A stretch of DNA of 64,000 bases from Nakamurella sp. A5-74 (GCF_040438885.1 NZ_CP159218.1:3162001-3226000); one strand, 5' to 3'; shown: positions 15,537-26,420, counted from the stretch's first letter. Made by a program: numbers and translations. The notes: generated by a model not told the origin, from the letters alone.

Positions 15537-16243
15537 TGCGTCGATCCGGTGGCGTTGCCGCAGCCCTGCTCGCCGCCGCCCTGGTCGGCGGTGGCCTCAC
15601 TCCGGCAACCGATGTCATCGCCCAGCCCAATCCCTACGGCAACCGCATCCACCACGCGGTCGTCACGATCGACGACCGCGGTGGCTACCAGATCGCCGAG
15701 ACGTTCGACCAGGTCCTGGTGCGGGCCTTCGACCTGTCGCTGGGCGGCTCCGTCCCGGACGGCGTGCGCCTTCCCGACGACAGCGCCGACGATCTGCCCG
15801 GCATCCTGCGGCCCGGATCCGGTCCCGTCGTCGCGGTCGTCGACGGGACTCCGACCGACCTCGAACCGGAGCGGAACGAGCATGCACTGGCGGTCGCAAA
15901 CCGGGTCGAGGACGCGCCCGCCGGCGATCACCGTGCTCAGATCACCTGGACGCGGACCGCGGCCACCACCCTCGACGGACGGACCGCCATCACCTACGTC
16001 CAGCCGATCGGGCCCGGCGCAGTGGAGCTCAGCCGCACCTCCGGCACCATCGACGAGGTGCGCTGCGTGACGTATGCACCGCTCACGGAGCCGTGCGGTC
16101 GCCGTACTGCCGACGGCTGGCAGGTGTCGGCAGACGATCGGCCGGCCGCCCTCGGTGACGGCGATCCGCTGACGCTGCAGGTTCGCTGGCGACCGGGATC
16201 CGCCTCGGCCCGGATCGCTCCTCCGGTGATCGACCACCGCTGA
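15533..16243 (+). CDS. Secreted protein paired with the upstream lipoprotein
   Basis: 236 residues. The N-terminal signal peptide (Met-Met-Arg-Arg-Ser-Gly-Gly, then an Ala/Leu core) probably cleaves near Thr-Asp-Val-Ile-Ala. The mature chain has the same style as its neighbour: Ala-Val-Val-Thr-Ile-Asp-Asp-Arg-Gly-Gly-Tyr-Gln-Ile-Ala-Glu-Thr-Phe, which again recalls DUF2207 N-domains. Two Cys in the last third (Cys-Val-Thr-Tyr and Pro-Cys-Gly-Arg) may form a disulfide. It is co-translated with the lipoprotein (4-bp overlap). The function is unknown; a two-protein extracytoplasmic unit is the inference. Confidence 0.65.
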   Translation: MMRRSGGVAAALLAAALVGGGLTPATDVIAQPNPYGNRIHHAVVTIDDRGGYQIAETFDQVLVRAFDLSLGGSVPDGVRLPDDSADDLPGILRPGSGPVVAVVDGTPTDLEPERNEHALAVANRVEDAPAGDHRAQITWTRTAATTLDGRTAITYVQPIGPGAVELSRTSGTIDEVRCVTYAPLTEPCGRRTADGWQVSADDRPAALGDGDPLTLQVRWRPGSASARIAPPVIDHR

Positions 16244-16265
16244 GCTGCGACGCCACGCGGCCCGC

Positions 16266-16482
16266 GTCCCTCGCTACGGTCGCTCGATTCTCACTCGCTG
16301 TCGGCCTCCGTGCTGACGGGTCGGCCTCCGGCGCTCGCTCCGATCCTCCCGACCTGCGCTCGTCCCTCGCTACGGTCGCTCGATTCTCACTCGCTGTCGG
16401 CCTCGGTGCTGACGGGTCGGCCTCCGGCGCTCGCTCCGATCCTCCCGACCTGCGCTCGTCCCTCGCTACGGTCGCTCGATTC

Positions 16483-16503
<21 letters not shown>
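16266..16503. repeat. 96-bp tandem repeat covering the 3' end of gcvP
   Basis: Two complete 96-bp units (16266-16361, 16362-16457) and a third partial unit (16458 to about 16503). The shared start is GTCCCTCGCTACGG. The third copy carries the last codons and stop of gcvP (stop at 16483-16485). The units contain GC-rich CTCGCT/GCTCG palindromic pieces. No spacers or genes lie inside. Confidence 0.92.
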
Positions 16504-19431
<2,928 letters not shown>

Positions 19432-19507
19432 GACGGTCGCTTCCCGCCGGCGCGTGGGTCGGCAGCTCGAGAACCTGAACAACGCGCGCGGAGTAGGCCC
19501 GAGCTCG

Positions 19508-19717
19508 CCCTCCCCCTCTGTCATCGGTACCTGAGAGCTTCACCGCGCTGGCTCTTCCCAGCCCCGGTTTGCCCCGTCGGCGAGCGGCGGCCGAAGCCAC
19601 AGCTGCTTTCCAGAGGTGTCTCGTCCTCGCGGTCGTGGTGGCCTGAGAGATTGGCGGGGAGGCACTTGCTCCTTCGGCGCCACCGCTGCATCACTGCAGG
19701 TCGGCGGCTCTCCCGCG
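19508..19717 (-). ncRNA. Tandem glycine riboswitch
   Basis: Two glycine aptamers lie in the gcvP leader. Aptamer 1 (about 19605-19717) has GGGAGAGCCGCC, GCGCCGAAGGAGCAAG, AATCTCTCAGGCC and the closing CACCTCTGGAAAGC. Aptamer 2 (about 19508-19604) has GCCGACGGGGCAAACC, AGCTCTCAGGTACC and GATGACAGAGG. These are the conserved core strings of the class. Glycine binding to the pair is known to switch expression on when glycine is plentiful, which fits a glycine-degrading gene. About 75 bases separate it from the gcvP ATG. Confidence 0.93.
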
Positions 19718-19737
19718 AGGGGTCTGCGACGTGACCG

Positions 19738-19743
19738 ATACTA
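19738..19743 (-). promoter_or_regulatory. Putative -10 element of gcvP
   Basis: TAGTAT on the minus strand sits about 20 bases upstream of the first riboswitch helix, a fitting distance for transcription to start just before the aptamer. No good -35 is visible; that region is the last copy of the 32-bp repeat. Confidence 0.45.
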
Positions 19744-19745
19744 CC

Positions 19746-19905
19746 GCTTCCACCCCATCATCGCGGACGTGACGGTCGCTTCCACCCCACCATCGCGGAC
19801 CTGACGGTCGCTTCCACCCCACCATCGCGGACCTGACGGTCGCTTCCACCCCACCATCGCGGACCTGACGGTCGCTTCGACCCCACCATCGCGGACCTGG
19901 CGGTC
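19746..19905. repeat. 32-bp tandem repeat, about five copies
   Basis: Units begin at 19746, 19778, 19810, 19842 and 19874, exactly 32 bases apart, each starting GCTTCCACCCC and containing CATCGCGGACCTGACGG. Only a few bases differ between copies. The array fills the space between the gcvP promoter and the divergent SRPBCC gene. Confidence 0.95.
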
Positions 19906-19954
19906 GCCGGCATCGACACTCGCGCGCTCCGACGCCATCACCTAGGGTCCGCGC

Positions 19955-20362
19955 ATGGCCGACCACCTCGTGATCCGCAGCCGGCACGTGAGCACCGTCA
20001 TCCGCGCGACACCGGCGCACGTGTACTCCTATGCTGCAGACCCGGACAACCTGCCCCGCTGGGCCGCAGGTCTGGCGCAGAGCGAAGTGCGCCGGGACGG
20101 CGACCTGCTGAGGGTCGAATCGCCGATGGGCACCGTCACCGTGCAGTTCGTGGAAACAAACGCACTGGGGGTGCTGGATCACACCGTCACGCTGCCGAAC
20201 GGACCGTCCGTCCTCAACCCGATGCGGGTGGTCGAGCATCCGGACGGCGCTGAGATCATCTTCACCGTTCGGCAGATCCAGTTGACCGACGCGGAATTCG
20301 AACGCGACTGCTTGATCGTTGCCGCAGACCTCGAGCGGCTGGCGAATCTACTCGGGGGCTGA
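19955..20362 (+). CDS. SRPBCC family protein
   Basis: 135 residues. START/Bet v1-like helix-grip fold: the opening strand Val-Ile-Arg-Ala-Thr-Pro-Ala-His-Val-Tyr-Ser-Tyr-Ala-Ala-Asp-Pro-Asp-Asn-Leu-Pro-Arg-Trp is typical of polyketide-cyclase/SRPBCC ligand-binding proteins, and the long C-terminal helix (Asp-Ala-Glu-Phe-Glu-Arg-Asp and on) closes the cavity. No catalytic residues are recognisable. It is monocistronic, convergent with the DUF1206 gene 13 bases on, and divergent from gcvP across the 32-bp repeats. The ligand is unknown. Confidence 0.8.
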   Translation: MADHLVIRSRHVSTVIRATPAHVYSYAADPDNLPRWAAGLAQSEVRRDGDLLRVESPMGTVTVQFVETNALGVLDHTVTLPNGPSVLNPMRVVEHPDGAEIIFTVRQIQLTDAEFERDCLIVAADLERLANLLGG

Positions 20363-20375
20363 CCCCCGCCGCCGT

Positions 20376-21191
20376 TCAGACCTTCGGGCGTCGCGCCCAG
20401 AAGAAGCAGAAGATGCCGAACGCGACGAAGCCGAGGGCCAGGATCGTCAGCAGGTAGGGCCCGACCGGAGCTGCGGCGACGGTGCTGAGCGCATCGTCCA
20501 GCCCGCCGGCCTTCTTGGGGTCGTAGGTGAGCGCTGCATACAGGAACAGTCCGCCCACGATCCCCAGCGCGACACCCTTGGCGATGTACCCGATCCGGCC
20601 GAGCTGGCGTCCGAGGGTCCCGGGATCACCCACGAGGTCTCGCAGGAACTTCTCCTTGACCCCCTTGACGATCTGGTTGACGCCGACGCCGATCACCACG
20701 GCACCCACCACGATCACCAACACCCGGCCCAGAGGCACCGACAGCAATTTCGCGGTGATCCCCTCCTCCTTCGAGCCGGAACCCTTTGAGCCGGACCCGA
20801 CGGCAGTTCGGATCGCCGCCACCCCGAGTGTTGCGTACACCACTGCGCGCGCACCGGAGGAGATCCGTTTCACCACGCGCTTACGGCCCTCGAGCCCGGT
20901 GTGGCCGCGGATCGCCGCGAAGCCCTGCCACAGCACCAGCGCGAACAGACCGATCCCGAGCACCCACAGCAGGGGCGTCCCCAACGGGGTGGAGGCCAGC
21001 TGCTGGAGGGCGCCCTGCTGGTCGGCCTGCTGACCGCTCGCGCCGCCCCAGGCGACCTGCAGCGCGATCCAGCCGACCGTCAGGTGGATCAGCCCGAAGG
21101 CGATCAACCCGATCGTCACGCCCACCCTGGCCGCATCGGAATGCGCGGCCTTGTCTGCCGACGCACCGGCCTGTCGCGCTGCTTGCGTCAT
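20376..21191 (-). CDS. DUF1206 family membrane protein
   Basis: 271 residues with six membrane helices arranged as three repeats of a two-helix unit (about residues 20-105, 110-185, 195-265), the hallmark of DUF1206. Each repeat carries a Gly-rich helix with an aromatic turn: Ile-Ala-Phe-Gly-Leu-Ile-His-Leu, Val-Val-Tyr-Ala-Thr-Leu-Gly-Val-Ala, and Gly-Tyr-Ile-Ala-Lys-Gly-Val-Ala. The function of the family is not known. A Lys/Ser/Gly-rich loop near residue 140 is likely cytoplasmic. It is a single gene with 143 bp to the upstream aminotransferase. Confidence 0.88.
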   Translation of the reverse strand: MTQAARQAGASADKAAHSDAARVGVTIGLIAFGLIHLTVGWIALQVAWGGASGQQADQQGALQQLASTPLGTPLLWVLGIGLFALVLWQGFAAIRGHTGLEGRKRVVKRISSGARAVVYATLGVAAIRTAVGSGSKGSGSKEEGITAKLLSVPLGRVLVIVVGAVVIGVGVNQIVKGVKEKFLRDLVGDPGTLGRQLGRIGYIAKGVALGIVGGLFLYAALTYDPKKAGGLDDALSTVAAAPVGPYLLTILALGFVAFGIFCFFWARRPKV

Positions 21192-21334
21192 CCGTCCTCC
21201 TGAGACCGGTCGGGCCGATGGGCCCGACGCCGGAGCAGTTCCCCGGACTGGGCAGTACCAATCGCGAAATCGTGCCCCCGCGCCCGCACACCGGGTGCGA
21301 AACCCGGCACCGTAGGGCGATGGGACCGGGCAGG

Positions 21335-22597
21335 TCAGGCGCCGAGCTTCTCACAGGCCGCCAGCAACACGCAGGTGGCAACGCCGTCCATGGCCACCTC
21401 GACCTCGTTCAGCGGGGGCATCGTCGGGGCGAGCCGGATGTTGCGGTCCCGTGGGTCGTCGCCGTGCGGGAACGACGAGCCGGCCGGCGTCAACGCGATG
21501 CCGGCCTCCTTCGCCAGCTGCACTACCCGGGCGGCGGTCCCGTCGAGCACGTCGAGGTTGACGAAGTAGCCGCCGCTCGGGGTGTTCCACACGGCGACAT
21601 CGTGCCCGCCCAGCCGCGAGCGCAACGCAGCGTCGACCGCGGCGAACTTCGGCGCGATGATCTGGCGGTGCTTGCGCATGTGGCTCCGCACTCCTTCGGC
21701 ATCGACGAAGAACTGCGCGTGTCGCAGGTGGTTCACCTTGTCCGGGCCGATGGCACGCTTGCCGAGATGACCGGTGTACCAGTCGATCGTCGCGGTGGAT
21801 CCACCGAGGAAGGCCACCCCGGCACCCGCATAGGTGATCTTCGAGGTGGAGGCGAACAGGACCGGCCGGTGCGGGTTCCCTGAAGCCTCCGCAAGCGACA
21901 GGATGTCCGCGCTCTTGGTCTCCTCGTCGGTCAGGTTGTGGAATGCATAAGCGTTGTCCCAGAAAATCTTGAAGTCGGGCGCGGCGGTCTGCATCGCGAC
22001 CAGCTCGGCGGCCACCTCCTGCGAGCAGACAGCGCCGCTGGGGTTTGCATGGGTCGGCACGAGCCACATGCCCTTGACGGCCGGATCCTTCACCAGCTCA
22101 CGGATCGCCGGCACGTCCGGCCCGTCATCGTGCATCGGCACGGTGACCATGGTGATCCCGTACTCCGCCAACAGGGCGAAGTGCCTGTCGTAACCCGGTA
22201 CCGGACAGATGAAGGTGACATCTCCTGCGGCCCAGGGTGTCTGCGAGTCGACGGCGCCGTGCAGCAGGCAGTACTGCAGCACATCGGCCATCATCGTCAA
22301 GCTCGAGTTGCCGCCGGCCACCAGCTGCTCGACGCGGACCCCGAGCAGCTCGGCGAAGATCGCGCGCAGTTCGGGCAGGCCGGACAGCCCGCCGTAGTTC
22401 CGCACGTCGGTGCCGTCCGCCGCCTGGTGTCCCGCAGGCAGCGCGAGTAGGGCGTCCGACAGATCGAGCTGCGCGGACGACGGCTTGCCTCGCGTGAGAT
22501 CCAGCTTCAGGCCCCTCGCCACGAGGGCGTCGTAGGCGACGCGCTGTTCGGCCGCGAACGCAGCCAGGTCTTCGGGCGCGAGACTGGAGAGGGCCAC
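21335..22597 (-). CDS. Class I aminotransferase, Corynebacterium-type aspartate aminotransferase group
   Basis: 420 residues. PLP-dependent fold type I enzyme of the MocR-like aminotransferase family (PF12897 group), whose characterised member is the aspartate aminotransferase of Corynebacterium glutamicum. Conserved points: Leu-Thr-Arg-Gly-Lys-Pro near residue 33, Asn-Tyr-Gly-Gly-Leu-Ser-Gly-Leu-Pro near 67, Asn-Ser-Ser-Leu-Thr-Met-Met for phosphate binding, Thr-His-Ala-Asn-Pro-Ser-Gly-Ala, and the cofactor Lys in Ala-Ser-Thr-Ser-Lys-Ile-Thr-Tyr-Ala-Gly-Ala-Gly. It probably exchanges aspartate and 2-oxoglutarate with oxaloacetate and glutamate. It is divergent from the deaminase gene. Confidence 0.85.
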   Translation of the reverse strand: MALSSLAPEDLAAFAAEQRVAYDALVARGLKLDLTRGKPSSAQLDLSDALLALPAGHQAADGTDVRNYGGLSGLPELRAIFAELLGVRVEQLVAGGNSSLTMMADVLQYCLLHGAVDSQTPWAAGDVTFICPVPGYDRHFALLAEYGITMVTVPMHDDGPDVPAIRELVKDPAVKGMWLVPTHANPSGAVCSQEVAAELVAMQTAAPDFKIFWDNAYAFHNLTDEETKSADILSLAEASGNPHRPVLFASTSKITYAGAGVAFLGGSTATIDWYTGHLGKRAIGPDKVNHLRHAQFFVDAEGVRSHMRKHRQIIAPKFAAVDAALRSRLGGHDVAVWNTPSGGYFVNLDVLDGTAARVVQLAKEAGIALTPAGSSFPHGDDPRDRNIRLAPTMPPLNEVEVAMDGVATCVLLAACEKLGA

Positions 22598-22781
22598 GAC
22601 GGCTCACCTGTTCTGGTCGGCGGAGGTGCGGGTGCCCTCCGTCGGCCGGATCCCGGCGGCGGGCAGGCAGGCGGCAGTCCGTGCCGCAGCCGGATCCCAT
22701 TGTTGCCGAGCCGCCGCACCGGCACTCCACCGGGCACCACCTCCCCGCGCGCGTCGCCGATGGTGCAGCAGAATGTCCTCC

Positions 22782-23882
22782 ATGGACAGCCCGATCAGAT
22801 CCGCCTCCACGGACCCCACCCCCGGCCCGGTGGTGCCGCACCCCGACCCGGCGCTGCAGACGTTCATCGACGGGATGCCGAAGGCCGAGTTGCACGTCCA
22901 CCACGTGGGCTCGGCATCGCCCCGGATCGTCGCGGATCTGGCGGCCCGACATCCGGGCGGCCGGATTCCGTCCGATCCTGCGGCGCTGGCGCAGTTCTAC
23001 ACGTTCACCGATTTCGCCCACTTCATCGATCTCTACCTGGCGACGGTGGATCTGATCCGCACCCCCGAGGACGTCCGACTGCTCACCTACGAGGTGGCCA
23101 GGGACATGGCGGCACAACAGATCCGCTATGCCGAGTTGACCTGCACGCCGTACACCTCGGTGCTGGCCGGGGTACCGATCGAGGGCTACCTGGAGGCGAT
23201 CGAGGACGCCAGGGTGAGCGCCGAACGCGACTTCGGCATCGTGCTGCGCTGGATCTTCGACATCCCGGGCGAGATCGGCGAGAACGCAGCCGTGGCGACC
23301 GCCGCCATCGCCGTCGAACGGGGGCCGGCAGCGCTGGTCGCGTTCGGCCTGGGTGGCCCGGAGATCGGTACCACCCGCCCCCTGTTTGCACCGGCTTTCG
23401 AGCGGGCCCGCGCCGCAGGTCTGCACTCCGTTCCGCACGCCGGTGAGACAACCGGGCCACGGACCATCTGGGATGCGCTGGAGTACCTCCGGGCCGAGCG
23501 CATCGGGCACGGCACGTCCGCCGCGCAGGATCCGGCGCTGCTGGAACACCTGGTGGCCCATGGCATCCCGCTCGAGGTGTGTCCGACGTCCAACATCGCC
23601 ACCCGCGCCGTCGCCTCCTACGCGGAGCACCCGCTGCGCGCGTTCGTCGACGCCGGCGTCACGGTCACCATCAACTCCGACGATCCGCCGATGTTCGGCA
23701 CCACGTTGAGTCGCGAGTACGGGATCGCTGCCGCGCTGCTCGACCTGGACGAGCGTGGGATTGCCGCACTGGCGAAGAACGCCGTGGACGCGTCCTTCCT
23801 GGACGTCCCCGGAAAGCGCACGCTCCTCGCGGAGATCGATGCGTACACAGCAGCCGCGCTCGGGGAGCGACCGGCCATCTGA
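22782..23882 (+). CDS. Adenosine deaminase family amidohydrolase (HVHHVGS subgroup)
   Basis: 366 residues from the ATG of MDSPIRSAS; an ATG at 22773 is equally possible. It is a TIM-barrel metal-dependent deaminase: metal ligands in His-Val-His-His-Val-Gly-Ser (about residue 40), His-Ala-Gly-Glu-Thr (about 223; the Glu is the general acid), His-Gly-Thr, and Ser-Asp-Asp-Pro-Pro-Met-Phe-Gly near 305. The HHVGSASP variant replaces the His-Leu-Asp-Gly of ordinary adenosine deaminases. From memory it matches the Streptomyces subgroup in which aminodeoxyfutalosine deaminase activity was shown (menaquinone pathway). Adenosine is the default substrate; aminodeoxyfutalosine is a real alternative. Confidence 0.85.
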   Translation: MDSPIRSASTDPTPGPVVPHPDPALQTFIDGMPKAELHVHHVGSASPRIVADLAARHPGGRIPSDPAALAQFYTFTDFAHFIDLYLATVDLIRTPEDVRLLTYEVARDMAAQQIRYAELTCTPYTSVLAGVPIEGYLEAIEDARVSAERDFGIVLRWIFDIPGEIGENAAVATAAIAVERGPAALVAFGLGGPEIGTTRPLFAPAFERARAAGLHSVPHAGETTGPRTIWDALEYLRAERIGHGTSAAQDPALLEHLVAHGIPLEVCPTSNIATRAVASYAEHPLRAFVDAGVTVTINSDDPPMFGTTLSREYGIAAALLDLDERGIAALAKNAVDASFLDVPGKRTLLAEIDAYTAAALGERPAI

Positions 23883-23913
23883 AACGGTCTCGTCGCTCGC
23901 CGTCAGACGAACG

Positions 23914-23950
23914 AGAGCAATGCTCTTGCATTTTCCGAGAGCACTGCTCA
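23914..23950. promoter_or_regulatory. Paired TetR-type operator palindromes
   Basis: AGAGCAATGCTCT (23914-23926) is a perfect 6-1-6 palindrome; AGAGCACTGCTCA (23938-23950) is the same site with one mismatch, 24 bases on. The pair ends 11 bases before the DUF2568 ATG. The form is that of TetR-family operators, but no tetR gene is near. Confidence 0.7.
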
Positions 23951-23960
23951 CACTTGATCC

Positions 23961-24365
23961 ATGACCCCCTCTGCTGCAGCCACGTCCGCCGCCGCTCGCC
24001 GGAACTCCGGCGCACTCGAGACCCCGCTCGATTGGATCGCCGGCACGGGTGCCTTCGCTGTCGAGATCGCACTGGGGATCACCTGGGGCGTCGTCGGTCA
24101 CCGGCTCGGCAGCAGGATCGTCGGCCCGGTCGGGGGCTGGATCGGTGTGGTGATCGCCGTCGTCGCCCTGGTCGCCGTGTGGTCCAGGTGGATGTCGCCG
24201 GATGCGGACCACCGGCTGGGTCTGGCGGGGCGCCTCGTCCTGGGGTGCGGGCTGATCCTGCTCGCCGCGGCAGCTGCGTGGCTCACCGGTTCGACGACCT
24301 GGGCCCTCATCCTGGGCGTCGGCGGCATTGCCGTCACCGTGGCTGCCCAAGCACTGCTGGACTGA
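23961..24365 (+). CDS. DUF2568 (YrdB-like) small membrane protein
   Basis: 134 residues, four hydrophobic helices (about 28-50, 54-76, 87-106, 110-132), with Trp-Gly-Val-Val-Gly-His-Arg-Leu-Gly in the first loop, as in DUF2568/YrdB proteins. The function is unknown. In many actinobacteria such genes sit beside a tetR regulator; here only the operator-like palindromes remain upstream. The stop lies 6 bases from the end of the convergent MFS gene. Confidence 0.75.
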   Translation: MTPSAAATSAAARRNSGALETPLDWIAGTGAFAVEIALGITWGVVGHRLGSRIVGPVGGWIGVVIAVVALVAVWSRWMSPDADHRLGLAGRLVLGCGLILLAAAAAWLTGSTTWALILGVGGIAVTVAAQALLD

Positions 24366-24371
24366 GAAGTC

Positions 24372-25742
24372 TCAGGCGGCGCGCGGCTCGACCACCAGGT
24401 GGCGATGCCCAGGACGCGGGTCGACGCTCACCGTCAGGCCGGCCTGACGGGCGGCGAGGGCCGCACACCCGATGCTGGCCAGCAGACAGACCGAGCCGGA
24501 GATGATCAGCGCGATCGGCGCGCCCCAGTGCTCGGTGATCCAGCCGACGATCAGCGATCCGATCGGGGTCGATCCCATCAGCACCAGGAAGTAGAGGCTC
24601 ATCACCCGGCCGCGGAGCATCGGATCGGTCGCCAGCTGCACCGACGAGTTGCCCAGGCTGTTGAAGCTGACCCCGGCCATCCCGGTGAGCGCCAGCAGCA
24701 CGCAGAACAGCGGCAACCACGGGGTCAGGCCCAGCAGGACCAGCATCCCGGCGAAGACGGCAGCGATGGCGAACAGCAGCCGCAGGGTTGCCGTCGAGCG
24801 ACGGGCGGCCAGCAGCGCCCCGCCCAACGAACCCAGGGCCATCACGGAGTTGAGAAAGCCGTACAGACCGGCGCCGCCGTGGAAGACGTTGCCGACGTAG
24901 GCCGTGAGGATGATCGCGAAATTGAACCCGAACGTCCCGATGAAGAAGACCAGCGCGATCGTCCAGACCAGGTGCGGGCGGTCCTTGACGTAGCGGAGCG
25001 CCTCCCGCAGCTGACCCTTGCCACGAGCGGCGCGGGGCGATGCCTGCAGCTCCGACGTGCGCATCATGAGCAACCCGGTGATGACGGCGAGGAACGACAC
25101 CGCGTTGAACGCGAACGCCCAGCCCGGCCCGATCCAGGCGATCAGCAGGCCGGCGATCGCCGGGCCGGTGAGCCGCGCGAGCTGGAAGTTGCCGGTGTTC
25201 AGCGAGACCGCGTTGCGCATCAGCGAGGCCGGGACCATGACGCCGACGAAGCTCTGCCGGGCCGGATTGTCGATCACCGTCGCCAGCCCCAGCCCGAGGG
25301 CGATCAGGTAGATGGCGCCCACCGTGATCGACCCGGTCAGCGTGAGCACCGCCAGCGTGGTTGCCAGGGCCGCGAGGATGCACTGGGAGATCAGCAGCAG
25401 CCGACGCTGTGGGAAACGGTCCGCGAGCAACCCACCGAACAGGCCGAGGAACAGCATGGGACCGAACTGCAGCGCCGTGGTGATACCGACCGCGAAGGAC
25501 GAACCGGTGAGCGAGAAGACCAGCCAGTCCTGGGCGATCCGCTGCATCCAGGTGCCGTTGTTCGAGATCAATCCGCCGAGGAAGTACAGCCGGTAGTTGC
25601 GCACCCGGAGGGAGGCGAACAGCGTGATCCTGGCGACTTCGGGCGTGGGCGCAGCCGCGGGATGATCGCCGGGGACCGCCTCGACAGCGGGCTCCAGGGC
25701 CGCGGTGGGCGCGGTGTCAGCGGGTCGAGAGGGCGTGCTCAC
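24372..25742 (-). CDS. MFS transporter, EntS/DHA3-like drug or metabolite exporter
   Basis: 456 residues from a GTG that overlaps the marR stop (GTGA). A 45-residue Pro/Ala-rich cytoplasmic lead is followed by 12 membrane helices. Motif A appears as Gly-Gly-Leu-Leu-Ala-Asp-Arg-Phe-Pro-Gln-Arg-Arg after helix 2, and an opening Leu-Arg-Val-Arg-Asn-Tyr-Arg-Leu-Tyr-Phe-Leu-Gly-Gly-Leu-Ile-Ser-Asn-Asn-Gly-Thr is typical of the MFS_3/EntS branch. Proton-driven export of a small toxic compound is likely; the substrate is unknown. Co-transcription with marR suggests induction when the ligand releases MarR. Confidence 0.9.
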   Translation of the reverse strand: MSTPSRPADTAPTAALEPAVEAVPGDHPAAAPTPEVARITLFASLRVRNYRLYFLGGLISNNGTWMQRIAQDWLVFSLTGSSFAVGITTALQFGPMLFLGLFGGLLADRFPQRRLLLISQCILAALATTLAVLTLTGSITVGAIYLIALGLGLATVIDNPARQSFVGVMVPASLMRNAVSLNTGNFQLARLTGPAIAGLLIAWIGPGWAFAFNAVSFLAVITGLLMMRTSELQASPRAARGKGQLREALRYVKDRPHLVWTIALVFFIGTFGFNFAIILTAYVGNVFHGGAGLYGFLNSVMALGSLGGALLAARRSTATLRLLFAIAAVFAGMLVLLGLTPWLPLFCVLLALTGMAGVSFNSLGNSSVQLATDPMLRGRVMSLYFLVLMGSTPIGSLIVGWITEHWGAPIALIISGSVCLLASIGCAALAARQAGLTVSVDPRPGHRHLVVEPRAA

Positions 25743-26212
25743 GGCAGGTCCGCCAGCTTCTCCAGGGCGTCGACTGCGCGGCCGAGCGCCGTGCGCTCGG
25801 CCGCGGACAACGCGTCGATGTGTTCGGACAGCCACCGGGTGCGCTGCTCGCGGGTCCGTTCGATGAACTCGGTCCCCTGCGCGGTGATGCTCAACAGTTG
25901 CTGACGGCCGTCGTCCGGATGCGGGCGGCGGCCGATGAAGCCGAGCTGCTCGATGCGCTCCAGCACCTTGGTCATGGACGGGGGCTGCACGTGCTCCGCC
26001 TTCGCCAATCGCCCCGGGGTGTTCGCCTCGCCCCGCAGGATCCGCCCCAGCACGCTCATCTCGGTGGCCGACAGCGTGTCGCCGGACGCCTGCTGACGCA
26101 ACCGCCGTGCCAGCACCAGCACGGCCCGCCGGATGCGGGCGACATCGTCATCCGATCTGGTCAGTTCGGTGGCACGCGACGGGACGGTGCGGGATGTGCT
26201 CATGGCTTTCAT
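25739..26212 (-). CDS. MarR family transcriptional regulator
   Basis: 157 residues (or 154 from the second Met at 26203). Winged-helix MarR fold: dimer helix Asp-Asp-Val-Ala-Arg-Ile-Arg-Arg-Ala, recognition region Thr-Pro-Gly-Arg-Leu-Ala-Lys-Ala-Glu-His-Val-Gln-Pro-Pro-Ser-Met-Thr-Lys near residue 75, and the wing Arg-Arg-Pro-His-Pro-Asp-Asp-Gly-Arg-Gln-Gln. It is first gene of a two-gene operon with the MFS exporter. Operator-like inverted repeats directly abut its start, so autorepression is likely. Confidence 0.93.
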   Translation of the reverse strand: MKAMSTSRTVPSRATELTRSDDDVARIRRAVLVLARRLRQQASGDTLSATEMSVLGRILRGEANTPGRLAKAEHVQPPSMTKVLERIEQLGFIGRRPHPDDGRQQLLSITAQGTEFIERTREQRTRWLSEHIDALSAAERTALGRAVDALEKLADLP

Positions 26213-26213
26213 G

Positions 26214-26235
26214 CTAACTCGTTAGTGCGCCTAAC
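26214..26235. promoter_or_regulatory. MarR operator (two overlapping inverted repeats)
   Basis: CTAAC-TC-GTTAG (26214-26225) and GTTAG-TGCGC-CTAAC (26221-26235) are both perfect 5+5 inverted repeats sharing the middle GTTAG. They begin two bases upstream of the first marR start codon, the expected place for an autoregulatory site. Confidence 0.75.
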
Positions 26236-26420
26236 GAACTTTTAATCGCTGTTCCACCCGGTCTCCGTCCGGCGCAAGCTGCCGACCCGCCGGGTACGAC
26301 CGTCGGCCTCCATGGAGACGACACACCTCAGACATGACACCACCGCCGGGCCGGGGCCCAGCGGTGGTGTCGATGGAGACGTCGGCGCCAGGGCGCGGAC
26401 GTTCGAGGAGCGGTGTTGGA

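Noticed and set aside
19746-19905. CRISPR-like array (five evenly spaced 32-bp units)
   Set aside because: The units are directly joined with no spacers between them, and no cas gene is in the window.
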